Origin: Prorocentrum cordatum
Lineage: Eukaryota > Sar > Dinophyceae > Prorocentrales > Prorocentraceae
Direction: 5' to 3'
DNA: 30,000 bases
NCBI GenBank assembly: GCA_963575745.1
Contig: CAUYUJ010015846.1
Location: 124,609 to 154,608, forward strand
The position numbers and the translations under genes are program-made. Under the pieces are notes generated by a model. The model did no database searches, was not told where the DNA came from, and was given only the letters and a program-made list of their open reading frames with translations. Every line of letters begins with the position of its first letter. Position 1 is the first letter of the stretch. Below, in pieces: positions 28,140-30,000 of the stretch.

Positions 28140-29460
28140 AGAGGGTGAAGGGCGCCGAGAAGCCCATGGGAGTCTGCGGGGCCCTTGGGGCGGCAGTCAC
28201 GCGCAAGCTTCCAGCGACGAGTTCCCCCGACCTGATGGGTTCTATTGGGATATGGACACGCTCAGAGCCCTGGGCCCTTGAGTTCGCCGCGGATGGCCCC
28301 GCTCGACCCCGCCCTGCCGTGGGCGAGAGCGACGCTCGCCTGAGCTTCGCGTTGCCAGTGCGGGTTAGGAAACCCACCATTGGCCGACGGCTGCGATTTG
28401 GTGCCTTCGAAGGCAGAACATCCGGCTGATTGGCCAGGCCCTGGTAATCTACCCCAAGTTGTCTGAATTCATAGATGGCACTACTCCTGCAAATCTGGCC
28501 CCGCTCTGCGAAGGTCACGGATGCCGAGGCGCTGGAACTTAACGACGATCCCCTCGACGAGCTCCAGAGGCCGAAGCAGGAGACAACGATGACAACGATA
28601 GGTTGTCATCGCAGTTATTGGTGGCATTTCCGCCGTCGCACGTGGCTGCAAGGAGTGCTCGATGAAAACAACCCCCCCCCCCCCGCCCCCGTAAGTAAAA
28701 CCCGCTCGGTCGTCCTTCGGGGCGCCGCGGCGGGCGGGGCCGGGCCCCGGGGCGTCGGGCCGCCCTGCTTGGCCGCTCGGGCCAGGGGGGGGAGCGTGGC
28801 CCTCAGGGCGCGGCCTCGCCTGCCGCGACAAACTACCCACTGGCGGGGGATGCTGGGTGCTGTTCGCTAAACGCCTCGGGTCCTGTCCGCCCAGGGTCAG
28901 TCTCAGCACTCGGGTCGCCTCGCACCGCGGAGTGGTCGGGGGGGGGCGCATGGGTGCGTGCCACCTGGCCCCCCTTTGGGCAAGGGGACCTGCGGGGGTG
29001 GTTCTGGGCTCCGCTGAGTCTGGCGGCAGGTGGCCCGCCTGTGCGGCCGAGGGAGCTCCAGGGCCCCGACCTGCAGAGGCAGGCGGAGGCTTGGGTCGGC
29101 ACCAGGGGTGAGTGTCGTGATCTGAGCGAGCCGTGCGGAGTGACTCGCCTGCGGCCCTGCGTTGCTCCAGGGTCAACGCTCAGCTCTTTGCCGTCGTTAT
29201 GGGGCGAGGCTGTCTGTGGAGTGGGCGACCCGCTTTGCTGTCGGGTTGTGCGTGATCGCTGTGCGCTAGTGCTTCATGGAGCTAGCTCCCTTTCACTCCA
29301 GCTTAGTATCCATACAACTGCACACTTGTCTGTCCGCTCGGAGGAGTTTTGTGGGGCTATCATCGCGCCCGGCCGCTCTCTACCATGCGTGAACGATGTG
29401 GCCGCGCCCTCGAGCGCCCCCTGCTCATGTGCGTCGTGTTCGGTGAATTTCGCTACGCGA
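28140..29460. other. Unassigned GC-rich DNA
   Basis: Open frames on both strands without recognisable motifs. C-runs occur at about 28671-28684, followed by GTAAGTAAAACCC. I found no RT motif here, so the RNase H-like end at 29584-30000 cannot be connected to an upstream LINE RT within the window. Confidence 0.4.
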
Positions 29461-29467
29461 AGGCTGT

Positions 29468-29512
29468 AATTCCTGTAATTCCTCCTCCTCCTCCTCCTCC
29501 TCCTTCTCCCCC
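29468..29512. repeat. (CCT)n microsatellite
   Basis: A TCC/CCT trinucleotide run follows a tandem of TGTAATTCC. Confidence 0.9.
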
Positions 29513-29583
29513 TACTCCCCTGCATCCTTCTCTCCGTCCTCCTATTCATCCCCCTCCTCATGGCGCTGGGGTAGCCAGCTTGA

Positions 29584-30000
29584 TATCCGGGCTCGCGGTT
29601 CGGCGCGCGCCCATCTCTCGGATGCAGGAGTCCCGCCACGCGCTTGCTACGGGCGCCTGGCGGGCCGCAGTTAGACGGTCGGCGAAGCCGAGAGGGTCGG
29701 AGTGTTTCGCGCGCTGGAAAAGATGCCGTCTGTGCAGGTTGTTGTCATTGGTTTGCTTGGCCCAGCGAATGGATCGGAGGAGTGGAGCTCGTTGCGCGGG
29801 TCCCGGGGCTCAGCGCGCTGCCGTCTGGAGACATTCGCGCGGTCGTCCGGAAGCGTGGCGGGCCCCCGCCCGTGGTGCACTGGCGCCCCGCCCATGGAGA
29901 GTTGTCTGATGGTGTTTTGGCCACTCCATCCTGCAGGCCACCGTTCGTTCATGTCTTGGGGAATGTTCGGGCCGATGTCTTCGCCAAAGCGGGTGCTGCC
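29584..30000 (+). pseudogene. Possible end of a LINE RNase H domain (partial)
   Basis: The first + frame is open from a TGA at 29581 to the window end, 139 codons. Near its end it reads VHVLGNVRADVFAKAGAA, with Gly-Asn and Asp at 29959-29976. This resembles the last conserved block of RNase H domains in LINE ORF2 proteins (GN..AD..A), where the Asp is catalytic. VVHWRPAHGELSDG upstream may correspond to the preceding strand and His loop, more weakly. The frame runs off the window, so whether it is intact cannot be judged. Confidence 0.4.

Noticed and set aside
28133-28518. Frames on both strands between 28102 and 28518 as a gene
   Set aside because: Both strands are equally open and neither shows a recognisable motif. 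Stop scarcity in GC-rich DNA explains them.

Overview
This window reads as nuclear DNA of a dinoflagellate, or possibly another GC-rich alga with a repeat-laden genome. Four things support that. At 25464-25485 there is a close match to the conserved dinoflagellate spliced leader, placed directly before an ATG. The DNA is GC-rich and crowded with microsatellites, minisatellites and long G or C runs. Decayed retroelement coding is spread over several frames. I found no prokaryotic gene arrangement, no rRNA, no convincing tRNA and no CRISPR array. I found no intact host gene. Most long open frames are by-products of stop-free repeats.

Layout. 1-900: unassigned, with a strong hairpin at 197-267. 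896-1202: CT microsatellite. 1397-1561: small AT-rich inverted-repeat element with an 8-bp target duplication. 1652-3430: 89-bp tandem repeat, diverged repeats of about 130 bp and G/C runs. 3200-5690: simple sequence, small hairpins and an AT-rich island. 5692-9140: a short coding-like stretch followed by a composite repeat (anchor, purine tract, TTGGGGGCC-type array, second anchor, GTGCAAGC array, GCGCCCACGAGGCGGCACGG array). 9155-12590: a foldback-like DNA element of about 3.4 kb. It has inverted ends, inverted G/C-rich arms, a 2.4-kb minisatellite core and a 10-bp target duplication. 12600-13754: the composite repeat resumes. 13755-18436: a degenerate Ty1/copia retrotransposon with both LTRs, inserted into that composite repeat. 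18437-18800: the interrupted repeat continues. 18800-21690: unassigned DNA, GAG-rich tracts and two coding-like fragments. 21691-23640: a 90-bp satellite of about 22 copies. 23640-25460: AT-rich, then pyrimidine-rich DNA. 25464-27390: relict spliced leader plus a frameshifted coding region, probably a retroposed gene. 27844-28090: two inverted-repeat structures. 28100-29580: unassigned. 29584-30000: end of a possible LINE RNase H domain running off the window.

The genes do not form a pathway. The picture is nested insertion: a foldback element and a copia element both sit in an older composite repeat, and a separate retroposed gene copy lies further right. The clearest structural results are the foldback element with its flanking CCAAACTCTG, the reconstructed copia target site, the 165-bp inverted-repeat element and the relict spliced leader. 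All coordinates and identities were read by eye.
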